A stretch of 64,000 bases of DNA, taken from NCBI GenBank assembly GCA_001839685.1, contig MLAK01000616.1, positions 128,328 through 192,327 of the forward strand. Reading direction: 5' to 3'. The notes under the pieces are model-generated. The model had not been told where the DNA came from. It saw only the letters and a list, made by a program, of their open reading frames with translations, and did no database searches. Made by a program: the position numbers and the translations under genes. The DNA is from Tritrichomonas foetus. Lineage: Eukaryota; Parabasalia; Tritrichomonadida; Tritrichomonadidae. Shown here one piece after another: positions 19,501 to 29,200 of this stretch (position 1 is its first letter; each line of letters begins with the position of its first letter).

Positions 19501-19589
19501 TCAATCAAAAGACTTGCAGTGAGTGCAGCTAGTTGCGACGGCGAATGCGAATGGCCGTTTTGAGAAGAACCAGATTCACTCGAAAGCAT
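13587..19589 (-). CDS. Giant coiled-coil protein (2000 residues)
   Basis: Start at the ATG at 19589 (MLSSESGSS); an in-frame TTG at 19601 is rejected. Residues about 90-1700 are almost continuous Glu/Lys/Gln/Asn-rich heptad sequence. The last 170 residues are basic and Ser/Thr/Pro/Asn-rich with TP sites (RTPTPKS, KTPVHN, FRTPLGN), suggesting phosphorylation and possibly microtubule contact. A short motif of the form FN-x-x-I-F/Y-D/E-L recurs near residues 576, 731, 980 and 1103. Such proteins in trichomonads are commonly auto-labelled viral A-type inclusion protein because of coiled-coil similarity; that name has no functional meaning. A role as a cytoskeletal or Golgi/centrosomal scaffold is inference. 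An M3-like element lies 53-60 bases upstream. Confidence 0.85.
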   Translation of the reverse strand: MLSSESGSSQNGHSHSPSQLAALTASLLIELRREQQSNPNQIIVNEKLQGIQTQLEDSLSQLIFLQTDNLNLEEFYQDEHEKNDKMVNIIQTRVLDHAELLQECILKYHSNSNKSIDDLNAKIQKLEIALKNIQYNKLQNDQHQKLLKQKNSDIEQRDEENLLLNQKLIEKTAEYRKMQDQKDKEILNLQKSITNIQKSSENYKNQLDSLSENNTILTQKVSDLESDFEEKEKQIQKFSTEKSQLETLLKEQKENYENQLKDTKEKLENQIKEDKLKYENDLTLEKEKVTKLQSENETLKLIQESQKSEISTLKQNAKITSQEIFKLKEDLKNQIDSLISTKDELSKSRNSEEEMRLTLERERKAVIEQQMKGENEELLKSLQDENLKTKNELTLKIQEIETQKDINQQLQKKIELINKEIETSFESRIQSLQQIVNSLKEENEKMKNSVEDSNKEKEKLQNEINSLNSKLADQIESNSKKDNQLEIIELERKFEEEKDSLKQANDSLTDKLNGLNLATDILNSQIEDLTNKLNQSNEENLNNKKLIDSLNSENKQYLQDKDEFKAKYDSLENTFNITFLDLENKKNEITAIQERIESLLNENKNDKELIAKMEKDKIEIDHHVTDLLKKIEENSEEIKNKSEEIIFLKSSGESNNSNLKEQIIQQKQEINKLTNELSRYKGIESELQKVKNTLLQKEGIENRNNELTNQNLILQKEHAELLSIAGTFNVEIFDLRDHLLTVKEKNEQYIEKLSELSACIESLKNSLKNTEKQSNEQFSSFENVVAEQNQQHLDEIKRITKVYEDEIDRIKKTNLLSLEKLNKEISDLQNQSQIEKNHLGKIIESMKNDDQIEKLKQQLNEKNLLIDNLQKLLEDSNPNSDNIHSRKVDFEINNIEIDRLKNQITEYTNEINQIKQNYSEEIEKLRESINVLTLTAEELQSQNNDFESNNSQLTNENISLKSQVKDAKSFLAIIGPLNGEIYDLRADLQSSATRVRQIKSDNRSLKFEVQRLNNEISILQSTLEQKELNILNLQKRQENFIHTNTITTNTNGLDNSKETIENMKAEIAKLYDELSERRKLDGEIETLENEREEMIKDIGLFEESIYELNKKNLENLNTISKLRSEMYDRLNSIEDLKLEIRESDENIAELINQVSSARIEEEKAKQELEQLKFETQKVNLEVNKLNETNVKLNERINYLKQTNSALKQENTNLSRSNNQLTLDLQKNNKEKDMMSQRLSQNEQVNEAIEQLRSKALLADKRGRELEKDLENAKKDNNHLAELLESSTADKTTIRKLEDEKLELLSRVSLLEGQLQLRAVKMKDEEIMQLEEKIEKLTKQAAHEIELSEKVKRLEEENETYKAERDALDLRSAELESNTVSLEVYEDSQKQIKQLHEMLNDQKEEMKEKLEQKNEEIEKIKIERDSVSLQNEYLTNLAEKTKKEYNEAEDQIKKMKSHQDELQNKITDFELKTTTSDIENIMGRRESIRLDSKISELEVINSSLLQEKAKLEETIADLHKRHTEEIQALSARVLKEQQLNNQTRNQTGSNDQIENETADEQNEFTIISNLNQQISELAQKLRIAEAKLGSEAAEHLNTKKSLVYQQTTINAGLEAKLRSAETNFSGLVKAMTNIFGCQENIASIITAAGRAKGQSKLTEDLLTRVKRAEKDLVEARREPNLLRQKIRELNMYLELEKQKSSNLALKSKSANHFGINDYETSNIEVINQTLVPLTVLFLRRISNHKSSSVELQNKASVIAEQLENGDFGNENTWNSFADTILMSQFNASRINTSFFSDYMAEIDQKVSNLHFHISSLDAKLNYVQQQKLIKQINSQNVAKKDQQQNLTLSKKKATSTSGTMASPGLSLYQRSLKDRTPTPKSNTMNMNINTNSTVKSNFNSSFKNNTYKSSFTKTTNKSPSVGQPVSNIQRKDKTPVHNSEISKKKGKSSPFRTPLGNLDNSNILSFIEDTPDYKLQRKTMSKIPVHHIPSGVSIPESRNYH

Positions 19590-19997
19590 TTGGTAACTCA
19601 AATTCTTTTGATGCCTAAATTAATAAACGATAATTTCCGGAGACCGTTTAAATCACACATCAAAAAATGAAAATACTTTTTTGACCTTTACATTCCAATA
19701 TTTAATATAGTTTTTATATATTAATATTAAAAAAAGCTCATTGAATGACTAATTCCATATGAATGAAGAAAAATACTCATAAATGATGAAGATATTGACA
19801 TATTTATCCATGACTGATTTTGAGAGGAATTAAATGTTGGGATTTTGAATGTTGATCCCGTTTACTTTTACACTATTTAAGAAAAAGTTAATATGTCAAA
19901 ATATTTATTATCAGAAATTAGCATCATCATATATGGTCAATAAATTGGCTAAAAATATGAATTCTATTTCACCATTTCGATCAATCAGCTTTGGTCT
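19590..19997. other. Divergent promoter region
   Basis: 408 bases between the giant coiled-coil gene (minus) and the exonuclease gene (plus). It contains the M3-like site, an AACGATA at 19627, and TTGACCTTTACATT at about 19680. No further gene. Confidence 0.5.
19642..19649 (+). promoter_or_regulatory. M3/Myb-like element upstream of giant coiled-coil gene
   Basis: GACCGTTT within GAGACCGTTTAAA matches the M3 consensus. It is 53-60 bases before the ATG at 19589. The same 13-mer occurs upstream of the LRR gene at the same distance. Confidence 0.5.
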
Positions 19998-21533
19998 ATG
20001 ACAGAAGGAGAAGCAATTACGCCCGAAGATATCATGAATGACTCAAAATTCGCAATACAAACTAAAATTCCAACAACCGATAAAGTTTTTATTGGACCTC
20101 AGAGATTAAATGATTTTATCACATTTATTTTCACGAAAAAACGATATCCGAAATGGCTAAAAATATCTAATCCACAATTCATACGATATGCAACAGTTTT
20201 GATGCTTGACGGACTCACATATTCAATTTTCGATAAATATCCAAATCTTTTACCAGCTTTTAGTTCAATTGAAGGAAATGGATTTCCTCTTACAGTTGAA
20301 GCCAGTGCCAAAGCAGGACAATTGATTTCTGGTATTTCATCATTTATTGGAAAAATCAAAACCAAAAAAGCCAAGAAAACATTTTCTACCTATCAGGAAA
20401 TGGTTGCTCAAATAACTGATTTATATGATAATGGATTTCCACTTGATGATCCTCCAAAAATGACTGGAAAATTAAGATGCCAGCATTTTAAGCTTGAGCC
20501 ATTAACAGAGGAAGATTTGAAAGAGTATGAAAAGCTTCCAGAAAAAGTAGAAAATGCATTAGATATCATTGCACTCGATTGTGAAATGGTAGAAACAGAA
20601 TTTGGTGACGAGTGTGCAAGATTATCTGTTACAAAAGAAGACGGAACAGTCGTTCTTGATCAATACTTTAAACCGTTGGGTGAAGATATTGACTATCGTA
20701 CAGAATTCTCTGGAATCACACCAGAGAAACTGGAAAATGTAACAATTACATCATATGAAGTAGTTAAAGCCCTTTCTGCTTTCGCTGATCAAAATACAAT
20801 CATTATAGGACACTCACTAGAAAATGATTTTCGATCCATGAAATTGATTCATAAAAAAGTAATTGATACAACTATTCTATATAATAGAGATTGTCAATAT
20901 CCATTCAAGCCTCCACTTGAGCGACTTTACAAGAAATATATACAAAAACCTTTCAGAGAACTTGCTGGAAGTCATGACAGTATTGATGATGCACGTGCTT
21001 CATTCGAACTCGTAAAACACGCTTTAAAAGTTGCAGTCCATTCACGACTCGAAAAACCAAAAATTCCAACATTATTCCAAGAAATTAAAGAAAGTGTTTC
21101 CCAAATTTCTTACTTCGCACCAACAGCTGAAGTTGATTTTTTTGACATTGATCCAAAAGTTGTCTGCAATCTAGATGATGATCCAGAATTGAGATTAACA
21201 AAATCTCTCAAATTTATAACAGAAGAAAGACCAACTTTAACATTTATTCATTTTAATGAACTTTCTACATCTGAAAATATCGATGATGCAACAATCGAAG
21301 GTATTCTTCCAAAGTATAATAAATACCTTGAAGAAACAAAGAAGAGCATGCTTCCAAATAGTGTTTTGTTGGTTTACACCGGTTCTGGAAATCCAAAAAG
21401 ACTTTCGGTAGACATAAAAACGAAAGATCCAAAATTCCAACATCCTGGGAAAGATCCAGAAAGAAAAGAAGAGTTTGAAAGATGTCGACGTGGAATTTGT
21501 TGGATTTATAGTAATATTGAAACATCTCAATAA
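19998..21533 (+). CDS. REX1/REXO-type DEDDh RNA 3'-5' exonuclease
   Basis: 511 residues from ATG at 19998. Residues 1-180 are an N-terminal region of the REXO/Rex1 type (RLNDFITFIF, FIRYATVLMLDG). Residues 188-345 are the exonuclease core: ExoI IALDCEM with D194 and E196, ExoII GHSLENDFRSM with D277, and ExoIII SHDSIDDARASFEL with H326 and D331, giving a full DEDDh set. The C-terminal 150 residues are a divergent domain. Known role: Rex1/Rnh70 relatives trim 5S rRNA, tRNA and other RNA 3' ends in the nucleus. With all catalytic residues present it should be active; the exact RNA substrate is not visible. Confidence 0.9.
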   Translation: MTEGEAITPEDIMNDSKFAIQTKIPTTDKVFIGPQRLNDFITFIFTKKRYPKWLKISNPQFIRYATVLMLDGLTYSIFDKYPNLLPAFSSIEGNGFPLTVEASAKAGQLISGISSFIGKIKTKKAKKTFSTYQEMVAQITDLYDNGFPLDDPPKMTGKLRCQHFKLEPLTEEDLKEYEKLPEKVENALDIIALDCEMVETEFGDECARLSVTKEDGTVVLDQYFKPLGEDIDYRTEFSGITPEKLENVTITSYEVVKALSAFADQNTIIIGHSLENDFRSMKLIHKKVIDTTILYNRDCQYPFKPPLERLYKKYIQKPFRELAGSHDSIDDARASFELVKHALKVAVHSRLEKPKIPTLFQEIKESVSQISYFAPTAEVDFFDIDPKVVCNLDDDPELRLTKSLKFITEERPTLTFIHFNELSTSENIDDATIEGILPKYNKYLEETKKSMLPNSVLLVYTGSGNPKRLSVDIKTKDPKFQHPGKDPERKEEFERCRRGICWIYSNIETSQ

Positions 21534-21800
21534 ATTCAGAATTCACGTGAATCTCATTTCTCAAAATTGACCTTTAATCAAGGCTAATTAATTCATGAAG
21601 TATCCCGATACATTTGATTTACATCAATTTATATTATTGTTAAGTAAACCTTTCATAGAATTGCTATTTTAATATTCCTATTCTATTTTCTAATACTGTT
21701 TATTAACAAGGAGATGTTGAGCATTTGATGTTAAAGGGTTCATCATCAGAAAATTCATTCGATTGAAAATAACATTTGATTGCAGAATATTGGATGAAGT

Positions 21801-21808
21801 GGCCGTTT
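21801..21808 (+). promoter_or_regulatory. M3/Myb-like element upstream of coiled-coil gene
   Basis: GGCCGTTT matches the M3 consensus in the sense orientation, 20-27 bases before the ATG at 21828. Confidence 0.4.
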
Positions 21809-21827
21809 ATTAATTTTTCGATTTTTG

Positions 21828-24800
21828 ATGTTGACCAAACAAAGACAGCATCAACAAGAAAGCACTCCCTCGATGAATTATAAACGAAATGAAATTTTAT
21901 CGCAGTTGTATCAAGCTAAATCACAAACCGAAAAAAATAATAAATATTCCAAACATCTTTCTACGAATAAAGCCGGTGCTAAAAAGGACGAATATATGTT
22001 ACATTATTCCAATTCCTCTTCTTCATCAGAGAAAATAAATAATGAACCTATTCTCAATAATCAATTTCGTATGAATTCTTCTAAAAAAGTTACACCATCA
22101 AAAAATTCCAATTATTCAAATTTCTCGCCAAATGTAAACAATTCAAATCTCATAAGAAACGAAAAATCACCAGAAATTAATTCATCATATTCATATCAAA
22201 ATCGTAACTTTTTATCAGACGATGATGATTCAGATGGAAGCAGCAACATTCAATATTTGCGTAATGAAAATGATTCACTTAAAAAAATCATCTCAAAAAA
22301 AGATTCTGAGCTTTTCCAATTGAATCAAAAGTTAAGAAAAGCCGTTCGCCATATTAAATCTCATAAAATAAAGAAAGAATTGGCTGAACAAGAAGTTGAG
22401 TCACATAGTAATGAGATAATTACACTTCAAGAAGAACTTGAAGAAAAAGATAAATTAATTTCACAGCTTTATTCTGAAGCAAAAATGTTCAACGATGCAA
22501 ATGTAGATGCTCATAATGAACTTCAACGAATTACTGATTTATATAAAAATATGGAAGATAACTTTGGTGGACAGCTAAAAATGATGCAAGATAAGGTAAA
22601 AATTGTTCAACAAGAAAAAGACAGTCAAATAAAATCAATGAAAAAGACGATTGTTTCACTTCAGAGTGAAAATGATTCACTGAGAATTGCACTGACTGAA
22701 TATGAAGCGATTCAAAACTCTCTTCAAGATGATAAAGATGACATAAAATGCCAAAATCATCTTCTCCATGAAGAAATCGACGAATTAAAAGAAAAATTAC
22801 AAGGTTCAGAATCCGAATCTTTTGATGAAATTGAAAATTTGAAAGAAAAGAATTCAGTTTTAATCAATCAAAGTCAGGAATTGACAGAAGAAAATGAAAA
22901 ACTGAAAGAAACAATTAAAAGATTGAAAAGTCAATCACCAAAAAATATTTCAATTTTGGAAGAAATTATTAATGAAAAAGATAATCAAATCCAAATACTC
23001 CAAAAAGAACTCACAAATTCTCTCTCAATGAACATGAGCCAAAATCACAGTAACAACAATATAAGTCAGCATAGCAATTCGTATTACACCAATTCAAAAA
23101 TCAGCAGAGGACAAAACAGCTACAGCAAACATAGTCCAACGAAAAACAGCTACAGTAATCATTTCAATAATGATGATAACAACGATGATGATGACGACGA
23201 TGGTAATGATGATTCTGAAAATAATTTTGATAATAACAACAATAAAGAAGGAGCTTTACTGAATCATAATGAATTCATTGATGAAAATGAAAATGCTATT
23301 GAAAATAATGATGAAAATGAAAGTCTCAACTATGTTTCTACAAATTTGCAAAAGAGGTCATCTAGTTTTCAGAATTCTAGTCTTGTTGAAGCTCAAAAAG
23401 AAATAGAGTATTTAAGGGAAGCCAATCAAAAATTAATTTTGGATTTGCAAAATCAAGAAAAATCATTTGAAGAAAAAAATAGAGAACTTTTTAATCAGTT
23501 AAAATCTGCCAAAAGTGTCTCTTCAATGAATGAGTCCCTCATGCATCAACTCACAGAACTTCAATCACAAAATTACAGCCGAAAATTCTCAGACTCCCAA
23601 AAGTTGAGTCATAACTACTGTCAAAACATCAATCCAAATTCTACTTTTGATTCAGACACACTTCTGCATGAAATTAAAATCCTTCAAGAAGAAAACAAAG
23701 AATTACGACAAGAAAATCAAACAATTCTTTCAAAAATTGGAGATATTACACCTGTTGACTTAAATTCACAAACAAATGATTCACTTGTTCAAGAATTTTT
23801 ACGCTTGAAAGCACAAAATGAACATATTAAGAATGAAATTCATAACATTTGTACACAATCAACAATTAGCAACAGTAATTTAAACCCACTTATTGAAAAC
23901 AAAGAATTGAAAAGTAAAATTCTCGCTTTAAACGAATCAATTAATCAAACTACTTTCGAAGATGATAGTCTTCTTCATAGTATTTTGAATCAACAACGAA
24001 TTGAAAACTTAAAACAGCTCAACCAAAGCCAAACAGCTCACAATAAAGAAAACAATGGAAATAAAACTAATGAAGAGTCAATGTTGAGTATTATTCGAGA
24101 AAATGGAAATTTAAGAAGTTTGCTAGAAAATGGAGAAATTAGCTTAAGCTCAGTTGAGTCTTTATTGAAAGAAGTTGAAGAATTAAAGAAAGAAAATGAA
24201 AAACTTCGTGAAAAAAATGAAAAAATATGCCAAACAAATGAATTCACCAACAACAGCAATATTAATCAAATATTTAACGAAGAAGAGGAAGAAGACATCC
24301 TTAAAAGCTCAGTTGATGATGTAGAATCAGATCAACAACATCAGAATTATTCAAATCCAGACCAATATAATGAGCTCCTTGAAGAAGAAGAAAATCCAAT
24401 TGAATCAGGCAGTGATGACTACAGAAACATTCATACAAATGAAGATATTAATGAATATGATCCATTTGATGAGGAAGAAGAAGTTTCAATGAATAAATCA
24501 ATTGATGAAAAATACCAACAAGTATGTGAAGAAAATGAAGAACTTAAATCAACAATCGAAGTAATGCAAGATGAAATTAATGACCTTCAAACTCATTTGC
24601 AAGATGTTGTTTCAATTCAACTTCATTCCACTCTTGCTGAGCTTGATGATGTTCGAGTTGGAAATCAGGCTTTAATGCAACACACGTACAATCTTGAGCT
24701 TCTAAAAGAAGAAAATAGCTTTTTGAGATCAAAAATAATGAGTCTTGAGTCACAGCATTCAAATTTACAACAAAGTTTAACACAAAAAGATGATCAAGAC

Positions 24801-25832
24801 AACAAAAGCAAAATAATTAAAGGGCTTATGGATGAAAACGAAAATCTGAAAAAAGAACTTCAAGATCGAATTTCCAGTAGTAATCGAAATTCCCAAATGA
24901 GTCCAATAAAATCTGATTTACGAATTGTATCTGGTACAATGCTTGAAAATGATGACAATGATAATTTTCGAGAAAAAACTGAAGAAATGCGAACAGTTCT
25001 AAAAACAATAAGCAAAAGCACAACAGCTACAACTGACTCATCAAATGATGATGATTCAATTACTGACAACGAAAAGGGCTCAATTCCAATTGACTATCAA
25101 TCAATCAAGCGTGAAAATGCAGAACTTAAAGAAATGATAGGAAAACTTGAACCAAGTGGAGTTTTGCAGGGTTACAGCAATACTCAATTAATGGATAGGA
25201 TAAAAGAACTGGAAAATGACATTTCTGTAACACACAATCAAGTTCAACTCCTTGAAATGACCAATGCAGATTTACTTCAACGGATTGATGATTTTTCCAA
25301 CAATGAATCTCAAATTGTTGTTAGATATGAACAAGAAAATGACAATCTGCGAAAAGAAATTGAAAAATTACAAGAAAGAAACATGAGTTTATCACTTTGC
25401 AGTGAAAAGAGTCAAGAAGTTGTTGAAGTTTTTGACAATTTTAAACAACAAATTTCCGAACTTCAAGATTCGCTTGCTGAAATGCAGCAAGAAAATTTGG
25501 ATCTTCAACGCAAAGCAGAAGATGCAAATGCAAGTACAGTTGAAAAAGATGAAATTATTGAAGACCAAGCACAAAAAATTAGTCATCTTTCTGATTTGAT
25601 TGACAAGTTCAAGCAAGAAACTGATGCAATGAGGGAAAGAGTTGACAATGCAATTTCTTCATTTGAGAATTCAGAAAATGGATTAAAAATAGAAAATGAA
25701 AGATTGAAAAAGCAATTAGAAAGTTTTCATAATGAAGAAGAATTATATATCAGTTTTGAAAACGAAGAAGATGATGTTTTATTTGAAGAGGATGAGGAAG
25801 AAGAAGAAAATTTAGATCGAAACGTATTTTAA
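21828..25832 (+). CDS. Large coiled-coil protein (1334 residues)
   Basis: Start at ATG 21828 (a TTG three bases earlier is not needed). Residues 1-145 are disordered and rich in Ser, Asn, Gln and Lys. Coiled coil runs about 146-400, then an Asn/Ser/Asp-rich low-complexity segment (about 405-495, with runs of Asp), then further coiled-coil blocks to about 1310, interrupted near 815-890 by acidic linkers. The tail is very acidic. No enzymatic motif and no recognised family. Composition resembles the giant coiled-coil protein encoded divergently at 13587-19589, but they differ in tail charge (basic there, acidic here). A structural role is inference. Confidence 0.85.
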   Translation: MLTKQRQHQQESTPSMNYKRNEILSQLYQAKSQTEKNNKYSKHLSTNKAGAKKDEYMLHYSNSSSSSEKINNEPILNNQFRMNSSKKVTPSKNSNYSNFSPNVNNSNLIRNEKSPEINSSYSYQNRNFLSDDDDSDGSSNIQYLRNENDSLKKIISKKDSELFQLNQKLRKAVRHIKSHKIKKELAEQEVESHSNEIITLQEELEEKDKLISQLYSEAKMFNDANVDAHNELQRITDLYKNMEDNFGGQLKMMQDKVKIVQQEKDSQIKSMKKTIVSLQSENDSLRIALTEYEAIQNSLQDDKDDIKCQNHLLHEEIDELKEKLQGSESESFDEIENLKEKNSVLINQSQELTEENEKLKETIKRLKSQSPKNISILEEIINEKDNQIQILQKELTNSLSMNMSQNHSNNNISQHSNSYYTNSKISRGQNSYSKHSPTKNSYSNHFNNDDNNDDDDDDGNDDSENNFDNNNNKEGALLNHNEFIDENENAIENNDENESLNYVSTNLQKRSSSFQNSSLVEAQKEIEYLREANQKLILDLQNQEKSFEEKNRELFNQLKSAKSVSSMNESLMHQLTELQSQNYSRKFSDSQKLSHNYCQNINPNSTFDSDTLLHEIKILQEENKELRQENQTILSKIGDITPVDLNSQTNDSLVQEFLRLKAQNEHIKNEIHNICTQSTISNSNLNPLIENKELKSKILALNESINQTTFEDDSLLHSILNQQRIENLKQLNQSQTAHNKENNGNKTNEESMLSIIRENGNLRSLLENGEISLSSVESLLKEVEELKKENEKLREKNEKICQTNEFTNNSNINQIFNEEEEEDILKSSVDDVESDQQHQNYSNPDQYNELLEEEENPIESGSDDYRNIHTNEDINEYDPFDEEEEVSMNKSIDEKYQQVCEENEELKSTIEVMQDEINDLQTHLQDVVSIQLHSTLAELDDVRVGNQALMQHTYNLELLKEENSFLRSKIMSLESQHSNLQQSLTQKDDQDNKSKIIKGLMDENENLKKELQDRISSSNRNSQMSPIKSDLRIVSGTMLENDDNDNFREKTEEMRTVLKTISKSTTATTDSSNDDDSITDNEKGSIPIDYQSIKRENAELKEMIGKLEPSGVLQGYSNTQLMDRIKELENDISVTHNQVQLLEMTNADLLQRIDDFSNNESQIVVRYEQENDNLRKEIEKLQERNMSLSLCSEKSQEVVEVFDNFKQQISELQDSLAEMQQENLDLQRKAEDANASTVEKDEIIEDQAQKISHLSDLIDKFKQETDAMRERVDNAISSFENSENGLKIENERLKKQLESFHNEEELYISFENEEDDVLFEEDEEEEENLDRNVF

Positions 25833-26208
25833 ATTTGTTTGATATTTATTTTATTTTATTTATATCTCTTTATTTCACTTTATTGGATATTATTTCATAC
25901 AATTTTAATTCTTCTTTTATTCAAATGAGTTTTCATAAATTACAACAGGTTTAAAAAAGAGATAAAAATCCTCAAATCAGAATGATTGTTTATCATATTT
26001 ATGGTACATCCTTTTTCTATTAATCAGAAAAATAATCTAGTTAAATATATATATATATATAAAGATTAGATTTTCAATAATTAATAATAGATATTTAGAA
26101 TGTTGATTTCCATCAATATTCATTCTTTTTTTTACAATTTATTTAAGAAATAAGGAATTAAAAGTTAGTGTATTTACACAAACAATAGAATATAAAGATA
26201 TACTAATT
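25833..26208. other. Convergent intergenic region
   Basis: 376 very AT-rich bases between two 3' ends, including a TA dinucleotide run at about 26044-26061. No gene seen. Confidence 0.6.
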
Positions 26209-29200
26209 TTATAAACCAAATTGATATGATAGCAAATTACCATTTGCTAATGACAAAAATAGTTCGTTTCGTTCTTTGCTAAATGTTGAAATACAAACTT
26301 CACTTTCAACTTCTCCATAAACTGCTCTTCTTGTCAGATCCGTTACACTGTGCATGAAAATCTTTAAAGTGCTCATTGAAATAAACAAATACTGAGAACG
26401 ATCAGGAAATTCACACAAACAGGAACTTGTAATTGATCCAGGGACTTTACAAACTTCGACAATTCGTTGTGATAAATCATAAGTTTCAATGATTGATGTA
26501 ACATCCATTAAATTTCTTTCTTCATAAAACAAAATAGTGAAGCCAAGTGTTGAAATTAAAATATTTTTTGGAATTCTTTCCAATTTGATTGAACGAATAA
26601 AAATAGAATTAATTGCAGATGAATATGAGAAAACTCCAATTTTATCAACAGATGCAATTAGATCCATGTCATAATTATAATCAATACAATTAATTTTATG
26701 ATTATGGGCATGGACATGTGAATTCATTCTTTTCTTAGAAATGCTCCAAATGCATAATGATGTATCTTGTGAACTTGAAATCACAAAATCATGATCAGCT
26801 GCAATAGCAGTAATTGTTGATTGATGTTCAGTTGATGTAAAGATTTCTTTATGGCGAGAAACATCAATAACATCAAAAACTTGACTCCAAGGATTAGAAA
26901 CAACAAAAGAATTGTTTTCTTCTAAAATTTTTGTAAATTTGTCAATGATATTAGTAGTCGCCAAATTCATCGGAAAATTCAATCCAAATTTCGAAACCAA
27001 ACGGAAGCTTAAATTATTATTATTACCAGATATGACATCAAGTTGAGCTTGCATTAATGTTCCAGGAAGGAGAATTGCCATCATTTCATTTTGTGTACAC
27101 CAAAGTTTCATTGGTTTGAATTGTTTATAACGTAAAATTGGAACAATTCGCAAAGAATTTCGAAAATCAGGTGAAAATGGAGGAATTCGTTTTGGATGAC
27201 TTTGCGAAAACAATTTTGATGGATTTACACCAAAATTAGCAGCATGAGTCATGATATGGTCTTTTTCATCAGGATTGCATTTATCAAAATAGGAGGGATC
27301 GCTAAAGTTATGGAATAAATTATTCGCTTGGATATCTTGTTGCTTAAAACCAAAAATTAAATCAATCCATTCATTTAGTGATGACGAAACTATTGGCGAT
27401 TCTAAAGCAAGTCGATTCAAAGCAATGAAAAGTGAAGGACTTTTTGCCCATTTTGGTAAAACAACATCATTAATTCCTTTTCCTAAGTCGAAATTATTTG
27501 AATTTAATAAAAATTCGCATGTTGAATAAAATTCTGGAATAAGTTCCCGGAAATCATTATTCAACGAAACACATGAAGCAAAACTATCTTCAATTGAACA
27601 AAATAATCTACCAGGATGATCAAATCTTCCACTTTGTAAGGCAATATGTAAAGTTGTGAATGGCTCACATCGAATTAAGAAATAGGTGACAAAACCAGGC
27701 GAGGAATAATGCAATCGATAAAGCGAAGGGGCACCGACACCAATCTCATTTGAAGTAAGTTCTTGATACATAGCTTTAAGATTTTCTAATCGTTCTTCAT
27801 TTAATGCACCGATTGGTTTCGATAAATTTCGATAATTTTTGGTATCAAATAAATCCAAAACATCACTGGAATAATTGGTTAAAACCCAAGGGAAAACTGG
27901 GTATTGTGCAATGTCATTAAATGATCGACCACTAAACATATTCAGCCAATAAATGTATTCATAATTACTAATTTTCCCAGTTTTCCATTTTGAAGTGAAT
28001 TCATCAATTTTTGATAATTTTTTACAGCCGACACTTTTCATTTTTCCAATAAAAGTTTTTAGAATTTTATTGTCTTCAAATATGAAAAAGTAACTGCTTC
28101 GTTTATCTGTGAAAACCTCTGCACCAATTTTTTGATGCAAAAATCTTCTTTTCATTAAAAACTTTATGTTTTCATAGAAAATTTCGACCATTTTTGGTCG
28201 TGATTCTTTCTTTTGTCCAAATTCATCTGTAACTTCAATTGATTCAAATGATAAAGAATTTGATGTGAAGTAAATTGTTCCTTTATAATAAGCTTTAACA
28301 GTAACAAGTGTGCAATCTAGCTTAAAGATGGAATTCCTTAGCTTTTCTAAATAAGCTCCAATATCATTAACAATCTCATTTTGTCCAAAAAATGTTCTTT
28401 TTATTGTTTCAGCTCCAGTTGAACTATCTCGAGCTAGTGAAGCATCCTTATGATTATTGAAATGACGATTGACTTTAGTTTTCATTCTTCGACCAAAAGA
28501 ATCTAAACAATCGTCCAATTTCCAATGAAGCCCTTCAGAAGAAGTAGCATTCCAGATTGCTCCACTTTCTACAAGCTTTAATGAAATTGTTGTCCAAATT
28601 CTATGATTTTGACGTGAAAGTCTTGCTAAAGATTCACAATTTTCCTTTATCATTTCATCAAATTTCGGTAAATTCATATTTAATTGGTTTAGCCTTAATT
28701 TTTCTGTTGTGTAGATTTCTTCAAGGTGTTCAAATAGTAATTTGGAAACATTCTGCTTTATCTCATCAAAATGCTTTTGATATTTTTGTCGATCGACTTT
28801 CAGTAAATTTTCTAATTCTTCTTGTGAGTTTTCCATTATATTTCCAGATAAATATTTATTCAGTAATATAGTTGCATTTTCATTCTCTTTGAAATCATTA
28901 TAAAGAATATTTAAAACTAATTTGGAATGTCGAGATGATAAAATTTCATTTATCTTCTCTAGAAAAACCAAAGCAATTTCAGCATTTTCAATAACAATTC
29001 GATGAATCAATAACAAAAGTGTTGATGAAATTGAAATATCTGATTGTTCAAAAAGTGGAATTTCTTTATTAATTAATTCTTTATTTTTCAATGCAGCCGC
29101 AATACAAAGTTTTATTATTTCGAAATCTTCTTGACTGGGATTTGAATTTAAAGAAGAATTAAAGATCGGTGTTGGAATTGGAACATTAACGACGAATTTA

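Noticed and set aside
13587..19589. Naming the giant coiled-coil gene a viral inclusion protein
   Set aside because: That label comes from generic coiled-coil similarity and low complexity; nothing viral is visible.
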